NCBI GenBank assembly: GCA_910585805.1 | Contig: CAJUFB010000037.1 | Span: 1-34,089, forward strand | Length of the DNA: 34,089 nucleotides | Source: an uncultured Acetatifactor sp. | GTDB lineage: Bacteria > Bacillota > Clostridia > Lachnospirales > Lachnospiraceae | Direction of reading: 5' to 3' | Shown: in pieces, positions 1-6,968 of the stretch | Layout of the letters: each line of letters opens with the position of its first letter | Numbering within the stretch: the stretch's first letter is position 1 | The notes under the pieces: model-generated | What the model was told of the DNA's origin: nothing | Seen by the model: the letters and a program-made list of their open reading frames with translations, nothing else | The model's database searches: none | Position numbers and translations under genes: made by a program

Positions 1-353
1 GGCATAGTACCCGCTATGTCCAATGTTTATGTCCATTTTTCTCTAATTTCTTTTCCTGCACGATATTCAGTTGTCAATCTTCGGTTGGAATCTCATTCAT
101 TGAGATTCCGAGAAGTTATTCTTTTGCAAAGCCCAGTTTGTTTTAAATAATATGTAGTGACCTCAAACCAAGTAAAGAATACTGGTCTGAAGACAATATA
201 GAGTCGGCCCTAATCTCTCGACTTTCATTTTTCTTATCGGCAATACTTTCCACTACATCATCAAATCCACCCCCACCGCCTATGCAATTAGGATAGATTA
301 GAAATTGCCTATATCACTTATTGCATTGTATCATCCCCCTCATAAACCATCAA
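1..353. other. AT-rich stretch without an intact gene
   Basis: No open frame here looks like a real gene. The one clear structure is a perfect 9-bp inverted repeat, GGAATCTCA (87-95) and TGAGATTCC (101-109), with a 5-nt loop. It could be a terminator or part of a decayed element. On the minus strand a short frame reads EYRAGKEIREKWT before a stop near the left edge, which could be the tail of an unrelated gene. I cannot assign it. Confidence 0.5.
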
Positions 354-569
354 TCAGTCAAATAGTACCACAATCCACAGCACTGGAAACATATTCCGTT
401 CTTTCTCGAGGCTTTTGTCCCAAGACTAATAGGAAAGACGCACATACTGTACTTCCTCCCCAGTAGTCTCCTTCAATATCTCATTTGTCTTTATCAGCTC
501 GTCCTTAAATATCTCCCGGTTGTTCTTCGTCAGCTAGATGTGGCTGTATATGTGATTGCCGATAAGATG
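354..569 (-). pseudogene. NodB-type polysaccharide deacetylase fragment, interrupted
   Basis: Reading the minus strand gives a colinear piece of a polysaccharide deacetylase catalytic domain. It contains HLIGNHIYSHI (the metal-binding HxxxH motif region), then LTKNNREIFKDELIKTNE, VQYVRLSY, SWDKSLEKERN and MFPVLWIV, which match the usual order after the NodB histidine motif. Two in-frame TAG codons interrupt it, after SHI and after LSY, and the frame runs out at a TGA. The N-terminal TFDDG part and the C-terminus are missing, so it cannot make a working enzyme. It is unrelated in detail to the intact deacetylase at 1553-2410. The family call rests on motif order and is fairly safe; the exact substrate is unknown. 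Confidence 0.75.
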
Positions 570-657
570 TCAAGACATACGTAAATGAAGTTCATACAGT
601 TTTTGTGCTACAATTTTCATGTGCGGTTTCACATAATAGATTAGGACAAAAATCAAG

Positions 658-837
658 TCAGGCATTTTTCTTTCTATTACGCTGAACAACAGCACTTTTA
701 AATGCTTTCATCATCATCGGAGACAATTCCTGACAATCCTCGTCAAAAACAACAGGGTGCTTTTTAGCTTCTTCGACCTCTTTGAGCTGTTCCTCTGTAG
801 GTTTCTGTCCGTTCTCAATAATAAATGTCTTGATCAT
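658..837 (-). CDS. BrnA-like antitoxin of a BrnT/BrnA pair
   Basis: A 59-residue protein beginning MIKTFIIENGQKPTEEQLKE and ending in a basic tail (VQRNRKKNA). It starts 23 nt inside the end of the upstream brnT-like gene, the close coupling expected for a type II toxin-antitoxin operon in the order toxin then antitoxin. The acidic middle and basic C-terminus fit a small DNA-binding antitoxin that neutralises BrnT and represses the operon. That role is inferred from position, since the sequence is short and diverged from classical ribbon-helix-helix BrnA. The ribosome site lies inside the toxin's last codons (GAAAGGGGAC before the ATG region). Confidence 0.65.
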   Translation of the reverse strand: MIKTFIIENGQKPTEEQLKEVEEAKKHPVVFDEDCQELSPMMMKAFKSAVVQRNRKKNA

Positions 838-1093
838 AATAAAGTCCCCTTTCTGCTTCCGTTGCGAGCCTGGCCGAAATCAGCCTGATTACTTCTTTTC
901 TTTCAGTAAATACCACAAACAGCACATCTCCAACCTTTCCTATTGCAATGTATCTATCTTCATCAATGCTGTGCTCAAAATCAAACATCTCGATATAATT
1001 AGGATCATCAAAAACATGTGCTGCTGTCTCAAATGAAATTTTATGCTTCTTCTTATTTGTCAAACTCTTTTCTTCGTCCCATTCAAACTTCAT
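815..1093 (-). CDS. brnT: BrnT family toxin (RelE-fold ribonuclease)
   Basis: A 92-residue protein with the BrnT hallmark N-terminus MKFEWDEEKSLTNKKKHKIS followed by FETAAHVFDDPNY. The middle strand region is YIAIGKVGDVLFVVFTER and the C-terminus is IRLISARLATEAERGLYY. In characterised members BrnT is a RelE-like ribosome-independent RNase that inhibits translation under stress and is held in check by the downstream antitoxin. Length matches the family. The start is supported by AAAGGGGA about 9 nt upstream. The gene overlaps the antitoxin start by 23 nt, and its own start overlaps a tiny upstream frame by 11 nt. It lies in an AT-rich flank next to IS and deacetylase debris, consistent with acquisition by transfer. 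Confidence 0.85.
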   Translation of the reverse strand: MKFEWDEEKSLTNKKKHKISFETAAHVFDDPNYIEMFDFEHSIDEDRYIAIGKVGDVLFVVFTERKEVIRLISARLATEAERGLYYDQDIYY

Positions 1094-1184
1094 TCTCCAT
1101 TCCCCTTTTATTTGGTATCAAATCCTCTTCTTTTATTATGGAATGAATCTGACCCAGATATTCCTTCACAAATTCTCTCACCAT
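1083..1184 (-). CDS. possible 33-codon leader frame upstream of brnT
   Basis: A short frame, MVREFVKEYLGQ and onward, ending GMENEV. Its stop overlaps the brnT start by 11 nt, so translation of the two could be coupled. No convincing ribosome site or known domain is present. It could equally be the tail of a truncated upstream gene, since the frame stays open upstream of the ATG to a TGA near 1243. I list it because it is the only coding-like element between brnT and the transposase remnant. Confidence 0.2.
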   Translation of the reverse strand: MVREFVKEYLGQIHSIIKEEDLIPNKRGMENEV

Positions 1185-1300
1185 TGTCCCATAGCGAAGG
1201 ATATCCCTTTCATCCCCAAAGTCTTGAATACTCCTTTTCGCAAATCAAGATTGTAAAAAAATGTATCTATATTAAAGTATAACCGTTCCATTGGTTCTTT

Positions 1301-1423
1301 TCAACTACAATCTTTCTCCATCGGCTCAAAAAGCGCGCTGGGGGGAAACAAATGGTTATCAGTCCTGTCTCCCAGTATCTTTCGGTGCAGTTTTCTGATG
1401 TTATACGCCAATGCCAACAGGCT
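1301..1423 (-). pseudogene. C-terminal remnant of an IS1182-family transposase
   Basis: The minus strand encodes about 40 residues including SLLALAYNIRKLHRKIL and then GDRTDNHLFP before a stop. The LALAYNxxKLHxKI pattern is the characteristic end of IS1182-type DDE transposases. The frame is closed by TAA immediately upstream of the first conserved residue, and everything containing the DDE residues is missing. This is a dead relic marking an old insertion or deletion between the toxin pair and the deacetylase gene. Confidence 0.7.
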
Positions 1424-1503
1424 TTACGGCAAACTGCCCCGGGGTGGTGGCTGAACAGGTCAGATAACTTCGAGAGCCAGCAGTAACCGGCAGTAATATG
1501 TTA

Positions 1504-1548
1504 AAACAGGGGCTGTACACCAATTTCTTAGTACGACATCCCCTGTTT
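1504..1548 (-). terminator. hairpin after the PdaA-type gene
   Basis: Perfect 9-bp arms AAACAGGGG (1504-1512) and CCCCTGTTT (1540-1548) enclose 27 nt. On the minus strand the second arm runs into TTTT, giving a terminator-like structure beginning a few bases after the stop of the deacetylase gene. The loop has its own near-palindrome (GTAC repeats), so it may instead be an old IS end. Confidence 0.55.
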
Positions 1549-1552
1549 CTAA

Positions 1553-2410
1553 TCAATCAACCAGATCCGCCAGCGGCCTGAAGGTATACCCCATCTCCTC
1601 CCATTTCGTCAGCAACTCATCCATGATCTCCCCGTTTGTCTTCGACGTGCTGTGCAGCAGTACAATCGCCCCGGGATGGATGCGCCCTGTCAGCTTGGAG
1701 AAAGCCTCATCATGGCTGGGCTGGGCATCCTGGTTCCAGTCCACATAGGCCAGGCTCCAGAAGAAGGTGGAATACCCCAAGTCCTTTGCCATCTGCAGGT
1801 TCTCCTTGCTGTACTTCCCCTGGGGCGGCCTGTAGTACATGGCCAGCTCCCCGCCCGTGACCTCCTTGAACAGAGCCGCCACATCGTCCATCTCCTTCTG
1901 GAAGGATGCCTTATCCGATATCCTGGACATGTCCGGATGGTGATATGTATGGTTGCCCACGGTGTGCCCATCCTCCACCATGCGCCTGGCGATCTCCGGG
2001 GCGGACTCCAGGAAATGCCCTACCACGAAGAAGGTGGCCGGGGCATTGTGCTTCTTCAGGGCGTCCAGGATGGGCTCCGTGTTCCCGTTCTCGTAGCCGC
2101 AGTCAAAGGTCAGATAGATCACCTTCTCATCCCCCTGTCCACAGTAGTAGGCATCATACCCCGCCAGCTCCGCCGCCGTGGCATTGCCCGTGGGCTTCTG
2201 TCCCTCCGCGCCGAACCCCAGGCCCCAATCCTCGGTCTCTGTCAGCAGGCTCCCCGAGGTCTGTCTGGCCTGGGCACGGATTTCCGCCACCTCCCTGCCC
2301 AGGAAAAACATAGCGGTGAACAGGGCCATAGCGGGAACCACCTTTTTCCACTTGATTCGCTTGGTCTGCAGCAGCTTTTGTACCATATCCTTTACATAAA
2401 TCGTCTTCAT
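1553..2410 (-). CDS. pdaA: PdaA-type polysaccharide deacetylase (peptidoglycan MurNAc de-N-acetylase)
   Basis: A 285-residue NodB-fold deacetylase. A single membrane segment at about residues 22-39 anchors it with the catalytic domain outside. Motif 1 is TFDCGYENG at 101-109, where the usual second Asp is Cys. Substitution at this position is typical of PdaA, which in Bacillus acts on MurNAc during delta-lactam synthesis in the spore cortex. Motif 2 is VGNHTYHH (metal histidines 154 and 158). RPPQGKYS (194-201) and LLHS (251-254) complete the site. The chosen ATG is preceded by AAAGGAAG 8 nt upstream; a TTG seven codons earlier is less likely. An 11-bp inverted repeat lies in the leader. If the host sporulates, a cortex role is likely; that part is inferred from the family. 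Confidence 0.88.
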   Translation of the reverse strand: MKTIYVKDMVQKLLQTKRIKWKKVVPAMALFTAMFFLGREVAEIRAQARQTSGSLLTETEDWGLGFGAEGQKPTGNATAAELAGYDAYYCGQGDEKVIYLTFDCGYENGNTEPILDALKKHNAPATFFVVGHFLESAPEIARRMVEDGHTVGNHTYHHPDMSRISDKASFQKEMDDVAALFKEVTGGELAMYYRPPQGKYSKENLQMAKDLGYSTFFWSLAYVDWNQDAQPSHDEAFSKLTGRIHPGAIVLLHSTSKTNGEIMDELLTKWEEMGYTFRPLADLVD

Positions 2411-2429
2411 CTGTCTGGCTTCCTTTCGC

Positions 2430-2487
2430 AATTAGCCATGCAGAAATCCCCGGCGGCTGTCCCTCCGCAGATCCCACATGGCTAATT
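2430..2487. repeat. 11-bp inverted repeat in the pdaA leader
   Basis: AATTAGCCATG (2430-2440) and CATGGCTAATT (2477-2487) are perfectly complementary with 36 nt between them. The structure sits about 20 nt upstream of the pdaA start and just before its ribosome site. It could fold in the messenger or serve as a dyad operator. The long spacer and lack of a following T run argue against a terminator. Confidence 0.5.
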
Positions 2488-2552
2488 CGTCGTCTTGCTC
2501 CAATATATGTAAAGAAAGCTTTGCCACATTCCCTGTCAGTTGCTTTTTCTTC

Positions 2553-2587
2553 AAAAACCTTAATTAGTAATATCCGTTGACTAATTA
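2553..2587 (-). terminator. terminator of the ROK kinase-SIS operon
   Basis: On the minus strand the stop codon of the SIS gene begins the stem TAATTAGT, an 11-nt loop follows, then ACTAATTA, AGG and TTTTT. Arms are at 2561-2568 and 2580-2587 and the T run is at 2553-2557. It fits a rho-independent terminator for the upstream two-gene operon. Confidence 0.75.
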
Positions 2588-3229
2588 TGCCGTCCCGCCC
2601 CAGAAGGCCCATTCCAGCATGCGGCACCAGGCGTGGTACACAGGCAGGGTCAGCTCCTGCACCAGGTAGGTCTCGCTCTCCGGCAGCGCCACATACACGT
2701 CGCACAGCTCCCGCAGCATGCCGCCGCCAAGACGGCCCAGGCCGATGCAGCGCAGCCCAGCGGCCCGGGCCGTCTTCACCGCGTTTATCACGTTCCCGGA
2801 ATTCCCCGAGGTGCTCAGCCCCAGCAGCACGTCCCCCGGCCTGCCGTAGCCCAAGACCTCCTGGGCATAGGCCATCTCCGGGGCCACGTCATTGGCATAG
2901 GCGGAGGCAAACGCCGGGTTCACCCCGATGGCAATGGCCGGGAGCGCTCCCTGCAGCTTTTCCTCCAGCCCCTGGCCGGGATAGAGCCTCCGGCAGGCCG
3001 CCGCGAACTCCTCCGGCACCGCCCTGTGCAGCATGAATTCCTTCATCAGCTCCCCCACGATATGCTGGGCGTCCGCACTGCTGCCGCCGTTGCCGCATAT
3101 CAGGAGCTTCCCGCCCCGGGCAAAGCCTTCCCGCATCTCGTGATAGGCCTCCATGATGTCTTCCCGGCATCCCTCCAGGACGGGATAGCGCTCCGCAAGC
3201 CCCTGCCAGATTCCCTCTATCTCATTCAT
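2585..3229 (-). CDS. SIS-domain phosphosugar isomerase, GmhA-like
   Basis: A 214-residue single-domain SIS protein. The phosphosugar loop is KLLICGNGGSSADAQHIVGE (41-60), and the second SIS motif is LLGLSTSGNSGNVINAV (135-151). Both match sedoheptulose-7-phosphate isomerase (GmhA), including an acidic residue at 60 and a histidine at 199 placed like the catalytic Glu and His of GmhA. Its start overlaps the end of the ROK kinase gene by 8 nt, so the two are translationally coupled and probably act on one sugar: the kinase phosphorylates, the isomerase interconverts. A Gram-positive host has no LPS heptose, so the substrate could be a heptose for S-layer or capsule glycans, or another phosphosugar. 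Confidence 0.8.
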   Translation of the reverse strand: MNEIEGIWQGLAERYPVLEGCREDIMEAYHEMREGFARGGKLLICGNGGSSADAQHIVGELMKEFMLHRAVPEEFAAACRRLYPGQGLEEKLQGALPAIAIGVNPAFASAYANDVAPEMAYAQEVLGYGRPGDVLLGLSTSGNSGNVINAVKTARAAGLRCIGLGRLGGGMLRELCDVYVALPESETYLVQELTLPVYHAWCRMLEWAFWGGTA

Positions 3230-4232
3230 TCCCTGCCACTTCCTTTTCTCCGAAATTATATTCCGCCAGCACCAGCGCGGCGTAATCGCCTATGTTCTCC
3301 CCCAGCTGGGCGGGCACCACCACGCAGGCCGCCGCGGACGCCTCCAGCGCCTCCCGCTTCATCACCCGCTCCGCGTAGGGCCAGAGCAGATGCCTGCACC
3401 TCTGGAAGATGCTGCCGATGATGATGATCTCCGGGTTCAGGATATCCACCAGCATGGCCAGCCCCCTGCCAAGCTGCTCGCCGCAGAGGCGGTAGATCTC
3501 TATGGCCAGCTCGTCTCCCCTGTCCGCGGCGATGGCTATGTCCTTTGCGTTGAGCTGGTCCAGATCCTCCATGCCCTGGCACAGATCCTGGCTCATGCCG
3601 TTCTCAATCCTCTCCAGCACCTTCATCCTGGCCATCTGGCTGATCCCCGCGCCGCTGCAGAATCCCTCGAAGGAGCCCATCTTCCCGTAGCCCACCGGCC
3701 CCCATCTCTCCATCCTCACATGGCCCACTTCCCCTGCCATGTCGCTGCTGCCCCGGTAGAGCTTCCCGTCCAGGATCAACCCGGCTCCCAGCCCCGTCCC
3801 GAAGGTCAGGAAGATGACATTGTCATACCCTCTGCCCGCGCCGTACTTCCATTCCGCCACCGCGCAGGCGTTGGCGTCGTTCTCCAGCGCCACGGGCAGG
3901 CCGAACTCCTTCTCCAGTATCTGCTTGATCGGTATATTGTCCCAGCCCGGCAGATTGGGCGGGTTCATGATGACCCCCCGCCTGCTGTCCAGCGGTCCGC
4001 CGCAGCTGACGCCTATCCCTATGATGTCCTCCGTGGAGAGCCCCTTCTCCTGCAATATCCGATGGATCGTCTCCTCCATCTTCTGAATCGCCCCCATCGG
4101 GCCTCCTGCTTTCTTCGTCTCAAAGGCTTCCCTTCGCAGTATGAACTTCTCCGGGCCCTCCTTCCCCTGCGGATTCCCCAGTAGAACAGCACTTTTGGTC
4201 CCGCCGATGTCTATCCCTATGCTAAACTTCAT
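3222..4232 (-). CDS. ROK family sugar kinase lacking the zinc motif
   Basis: A 336-residue ROK kinase. The phosphate-binding motif DIGGTKS is at 8-14, the catalytic base lies in ENDANA (Asp119), GTGLGAG is at 145-151 and GEVGHV at 167-172. After GEVGHV most ROK proteins carry CxCGxxGCxE, which binds structural zinc. Here the segment reads RWGPVGYGKMGSFEG with no cysteines, so this member is zinc-free or folds differently there. The start is the second of two nearby ATGs, because GGAAGGGG lies 7 nt before it. It is followed with 8-nt overlap by the SIS isomerase and is divergent from a ROK repressor that likely controls it. Substrate not predictable from sequence. Confidence 0.85.
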   Translation of the reverse strand: MKFSIGIDIGGTKSAVLLGNPQGKEGPEKFILRREAFETKKAGGPMGAIQKMEETIHRILQEKGLSTEDIIGIGVSCGGPLDSRRGVIMNPPNLPGWDNIPIKQILEKEFGLPVALENDANACAVAEWKYGAGRGYDNVIFLTFGTGLGAGLILDGKLYRGSSDMAGEVGHVRMERWGPVGYGKMGSFEGFCSGAGISQMARMKVLERIENGMSQDLCQGMEDLDQLNAKDIAIAADRGDELAIEIYRLCGEQLGRGLAMLVDILNPEIIIIGSIFQRCRHLLWPYAERVMKREALEASAAACVVVPAQLGENIGDYAALVLAEYNFGEKEVAGNE

Positions 4233-4305
4233 ATCGATTCCCCTTCCCGCCATTTTTATGGTGTATGGTTTTCCGGTACCCTTTATTCAGTGCTTTTCAA
4301 GAAAA

Positions 4306-4334
4306 ATAATACCATTTTTCCTCCACTAAATCAA
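4306..4334 (-). promoter_or_regulatory. promoter of the ROK kinase-SIS operon
   Basis: On the minus strand TTGATT (4329-4334), a 17-nt spacer and TATTAT (4306-4311) form a near-consensus sigma-A promoter about 75 nt upstream of the kinase start. A TTACTAA box (4341-4347) sits just upstream of the -35. Confidence 0.7.
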
Positions 4335-4340
4335 TACTGT

Positions 4341-4437
4341 TTACTAACATTAAGGGCTTTTTATTTTATAAAATCTTTCTAAAGATTCCGGCCATCCCGG
4401 AAGGGCCATATCCCGTGTTCAGCCTGATTTTTAGTAA
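4341..4437. promoter_or_regulatory. possible operator pair for the ROK repressor
   Basis: TTACTAA at 4341-4347 and its reverse complement TTAGTAA at 4431-4437 lie between the divergent promoters, one next to the kinase -35 and the other about 30 nt upstream of the repressor -35. Related TTxACTAAxxTT-like sites are known for XylR-type ROK repressors. The two short matches alone are weak evidence. Confidence 0.3.
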
Positions 4438-4465
4438 CGTCGTTTTACTTTCTTGTCTCTTTTTA

Positions 4466-4493
4466 TTGATTTTCATTACAAATCATGTATAAT
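4466..4493 (+). promoter_or_regulatory. promoter of the ROK regulator
   Basis: TTGATT (4466-4471), 16 nt, TATAAT (4488-4493). Transcription should begin near 4500, which rules out the ATG at 4485 region and supports the start at 4548. Confidence 0.75.
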
Positions 4494-4547
4494 AGTAAGA
4501 AAAGGGGGATGACCCGCTTGTCTCCGCCAGAGAAAGGACGAAAATCT

Positions 4548-5771
4548 ATGCCGACATTGCACGGAACCAACCTCACGAATGTAAAAGAAAAGAATCGCGC
4601 ATTGGCCCTGCGCCTCATCAGCACGGGACAGTCCGTCTCCCGGGCAAACCTGGCCAGAAGCATGCATCTGACAAAGACTACCCTTGGCAATATCGTATCC
4701 GACCTGATCGCCAGCGACATCATCAAGGAGTACACCTATACCTCCACCGAGGCGGACGCCTCCCTCGGCAGGAAGCCGATCATCCTGGACCTGTCCCCCA
4801 ATTCCCCGCTAATCATGGGGATGCTGATCAAAAGGAATCTGCTCAGCGGCATCCTGGCCGACCTGAAGGGACGGATCATCGCCCAGAAGGACTGCAGGTA
4901 CGATTCCCTGAATCAGGACACCCTGATCGACACGCTGGTGCAGCTCTACGAACAGCTCCGCAAGGGCCAGTCCCGGCGGATCGTGGCCATAGGCATCTCC
5001 TCTCTGGGCCCCGTGGACACCAAGGCCCAGAAGCTGACCACGCCGGTGGATTTCTGGGGCATCAAGAACCTTCCCCTGCCTGAAATCATCCAACAGCGCA
5101 CAGGGCTGCCCGCCTACATCATCCACGACAGCAGCGCCGGCGCGCTGGCGGAAAAAATCTACGGCTCCCATACCCATTCGGACAATCTGCTCTATCTGCA
5201 TATCATGAATGGCATAGGCGCCGGGTATATCTTCCAGGGGAACATCTACGACGGGGATTTCGGACAGAGCGGCGAGCTGGGCCACACCTCCATCAATTTC
5301 GCCGGACCTTCCTGCAACTGCGGCAACCGCGGCTGCCTGGAGCTCTACGCCAATATCGACAATATGAACCGGCATATCCAGGAGATGCGCAATATCTACA
5401 AAGGCCCTACATTGCTGTCCAAGGAGCAGGAGTCCTACACCTGGAGCGACATCATCACCGCCGCCTCCGCCATGGACTTCCTGGCCATGGCAGCGCTGGA
5501 CGAGTTCTGCGGCTACCTGGCCTACGCGGTGCGCAATGCCATCCACCTGCTGGACGTGAGCCATATCATCGTGGGATACGACTCCCCCGTGGAGACCACT
5601 GTGGTGGAGGACGCCCTGACCACCAAGCTCAACAGCGGCCCCCAGTCCAACACAGGGCATACCATCGAAATCGTGAAGTCCTCCTTCGGCGGCCAGGCGC
5701 CCCTGATCGGCTCCATCGCCGTGGTGACGGACAAAATCTTCAACTGCGAGCTGAACATCTTCAACCCTTGA
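4548..5771 (+). CDS. ROK family transcriptional repressor (NagC/XylR type)
   Basis: A 407-residue regulator: a winged-helix N-terminus (about 12-62, with the recognition region SRANLARSMHLTKTTLGNIV) followed by a ROK effector domain. The zinc motif CNCGNRGCLE is intact at 256-265, preceded by GELGHTS. The ATP-binding DxGGT motif is absent (the equivalent stretch reads GMLIKRNLLSGILADLKG), as in ROK regulators that bind sugar without phosphorylating it. The start has AAAGGACG about 8 nt upstream and lies about 50 nt after the predicted transcription start. Divergence from the ROK kinase-SIS operon suggests it represses that operon until its sugar appears. It ends 13 nt from the convergent SH3 gene. 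Confidence 0.88.
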   Translation: MPTLHGTNLTNVKEKNRALALRLISTGQSVSRANLARSMHLTKTTLGNIVSDLIASDIIKEYTYTSTEADASLGRKPIILDLSPNSPLIMGMLIKRNLLSGILADLKGRIIAQKDCRYDSLNQDTLIDTLVQLYEQLRKGQSRRIVAIGISSLGPVDTKAQKLTTPVDFWGIKNLPLPEIIQQRTGLPAYIIHDSSAGALAEKIYGSHTHSDNLLYLHIMNGIGAGYIFQGNIYDGDFGQSGELGHTSINFAGPSCNCGNRGCLELYANIDNMNRHIQEMRNIYKGPTLLSKEQESYTWSDIITAASAMDFLAMAALDEFCGYLAYAVRNAIHLLDVSHIIVGYDSPVETTVVEDALTTKLNSGPQSNTGHTIEIVKSSFGGQAPLIGSIAVVTDKIFNCELNIFNP

Positions 5772-5784
5772 AGACAGGCAAATG

Positions 5785-6879
5785 TCACTCCGCCGGCACC
5801 GTGTAGACGAAGCTGGTGACCACGTACAGAACCTGCCCGCCGTACTCCACCCGGGACCACCCAAAGTCCGCGCTGAAGCCTGTGCGGTGGGCCTTCTCCC
5901 CGTAGTTCAGCTGGCAGCTCACCGTGGCGTTCTCCTGGAGGGTGCTGGGCTCCGTCCGCAGGTTCACATACTCCTTGGGCGTGATCCAGTCATCGCAGTT
6001 TTCGAAAATGACTACGGTTCCGTCTGCCGTTGTGACCCGGTTGGGGTCAGTGGGCGCTACCGGCGTCTTATAGTTCAGATCAGTGGTCAGATACTGGCTC
6101 ACCGCGTACAGTGTCTGGCCATTATAATCGATGCGCGACCATCCTGTGTCATTGTTGATGCCGGTCCTGGACAGGGCTTCGCCATTTTGAATCTTTACCA
6201 CGATGTTCCTGTCGTCCGTAGTGGTGGGCATGGTGCGCAGGTTCACCGCGTCCTTGGGGGTCACGGACTCCTGCACGACCATGAACGTCATGCGTATGTC
6301 ATCCGCCCCGTCCTCCGGGTTCCCCGCCTGGGGCTGGGACGTGGGCTCAGGTGTGGGCTGTGCCGTCGGTTGGGGCTCAGCCGTAGGCTGGGGGGATTCG
6401 GGCCGGTCCTGCGGGCCTTCGGAGGCATCCGGAGGCGCAGAGGATCCCGGGGCGGATGATGCCGCGCCGCTTTCCGCCGGTTCGCTCTCAGGCTCCGCGG
6501 GCGTCTCCGAATCCGCGGCCCCGGCATAGTCCGGATCCGGCTCCGCGCCTGCCCCTTCTCCCTGTGCCGGGTTCCCTTCCGCTTCCGGGGACTGCCCAGA
6601 ATCGTCGGACTCCGGCTGGCTGGCCTCCGCCAGGCTCCCCCTGTCCCCTCCCTCAGGCTTGTCCGGATGGGTGACATGCCACAAAACGGCGCATATGACA
6701 GCGGCCAGCACCGTCAGACCCATGAAGATCGCCGCTTTCGCCCATGGCTGCAGGGGCGGCAGCGCTTCCTCCGGCTCCCGGTCCTCAAAATCTGCATCCT
6801 GCGCATCCTGCGTCCCCCGGCTCTCCGGTTCCTGCTCCAGTTCCTTTTCCTCCCGGTCGCCCCAGTCCTTCAATTTCAT
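5785..6879 (-). CDS. membrane-anchored protein with two bacterial SH3 domains
   Basis: A 364-residue protein. An acidic cytoplasmic N-terminus of about 45 residues leads to one membrane helix (about 47-69, PWAKAAIFMGLTVLAAVICA), so the rest is extracellular. A long linker rich in Pro, Glu, Ser and Ala (about 72-205), including PQPTAEPQPTAQPTPEP, spaces out two C-terminal SH3-like modules. Each has the order TPKDAVNLRTMPTTT or TPKEYVNLRTEPST, then GWSRI or GWSRV, then a YGGQxLY strand. Such modules usually bind cell-wall peptides. No catalytic domain is present, so it may be a wall-contact or sensor protein. GGAGAG precedes the chosen ATG; the 19 residues upstream of it are unlikely to be translated. 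It lies 89 nt downstream of the hydrolase gene and may share its transcript. Confidence 0.8.
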   Translation of the reverse strand: MKLKDWGDREEKELEQEPESRGTQDAQDADFEDREPEEALPPLQPWAKAAIFMGLTVLAAVICAVLWHVTHPDKPEGGDRGSLAEASQPESDDSGQSPEAEGNPAQGEGAGAEPDPDYAGAADSETPAEPESEPAESGAASSAPGSSAPPDASEGPQDRPESPQPTAEPQPTAQPTPEPTSQPQAGNPEDGADDIRMTFMVVQESVTPKDAVNLRTMPTTTDDRNIVVKIQNGEALSRTGINNDTGWSRIDYNGQTLYAVSQYLTTDLNYKTPVAPTDPNRVTTADGTVVIFENCDDWITPKEYVNLRTEPSTLQENATVSCQLNYGEKAHRTGFSADFGWSRVEYGGQVLYVVTSFVYTVPAE

Positions 6880-6968
6880 AACAGCTCTCCATTCCACCGC
6901 CCTGCGGTATGAACACGCCCCGTCCCTCTCCCGCACCCCTTTGGCCAGGTTGCCGGTCAGGCGGGATT

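Noticed and set aside
1652..2485. Long plus-strand open frame opposite pdaA
   Set aside because: GC-rich antisense frame without family features; the minus-strand reading has clear catalytic motifs.
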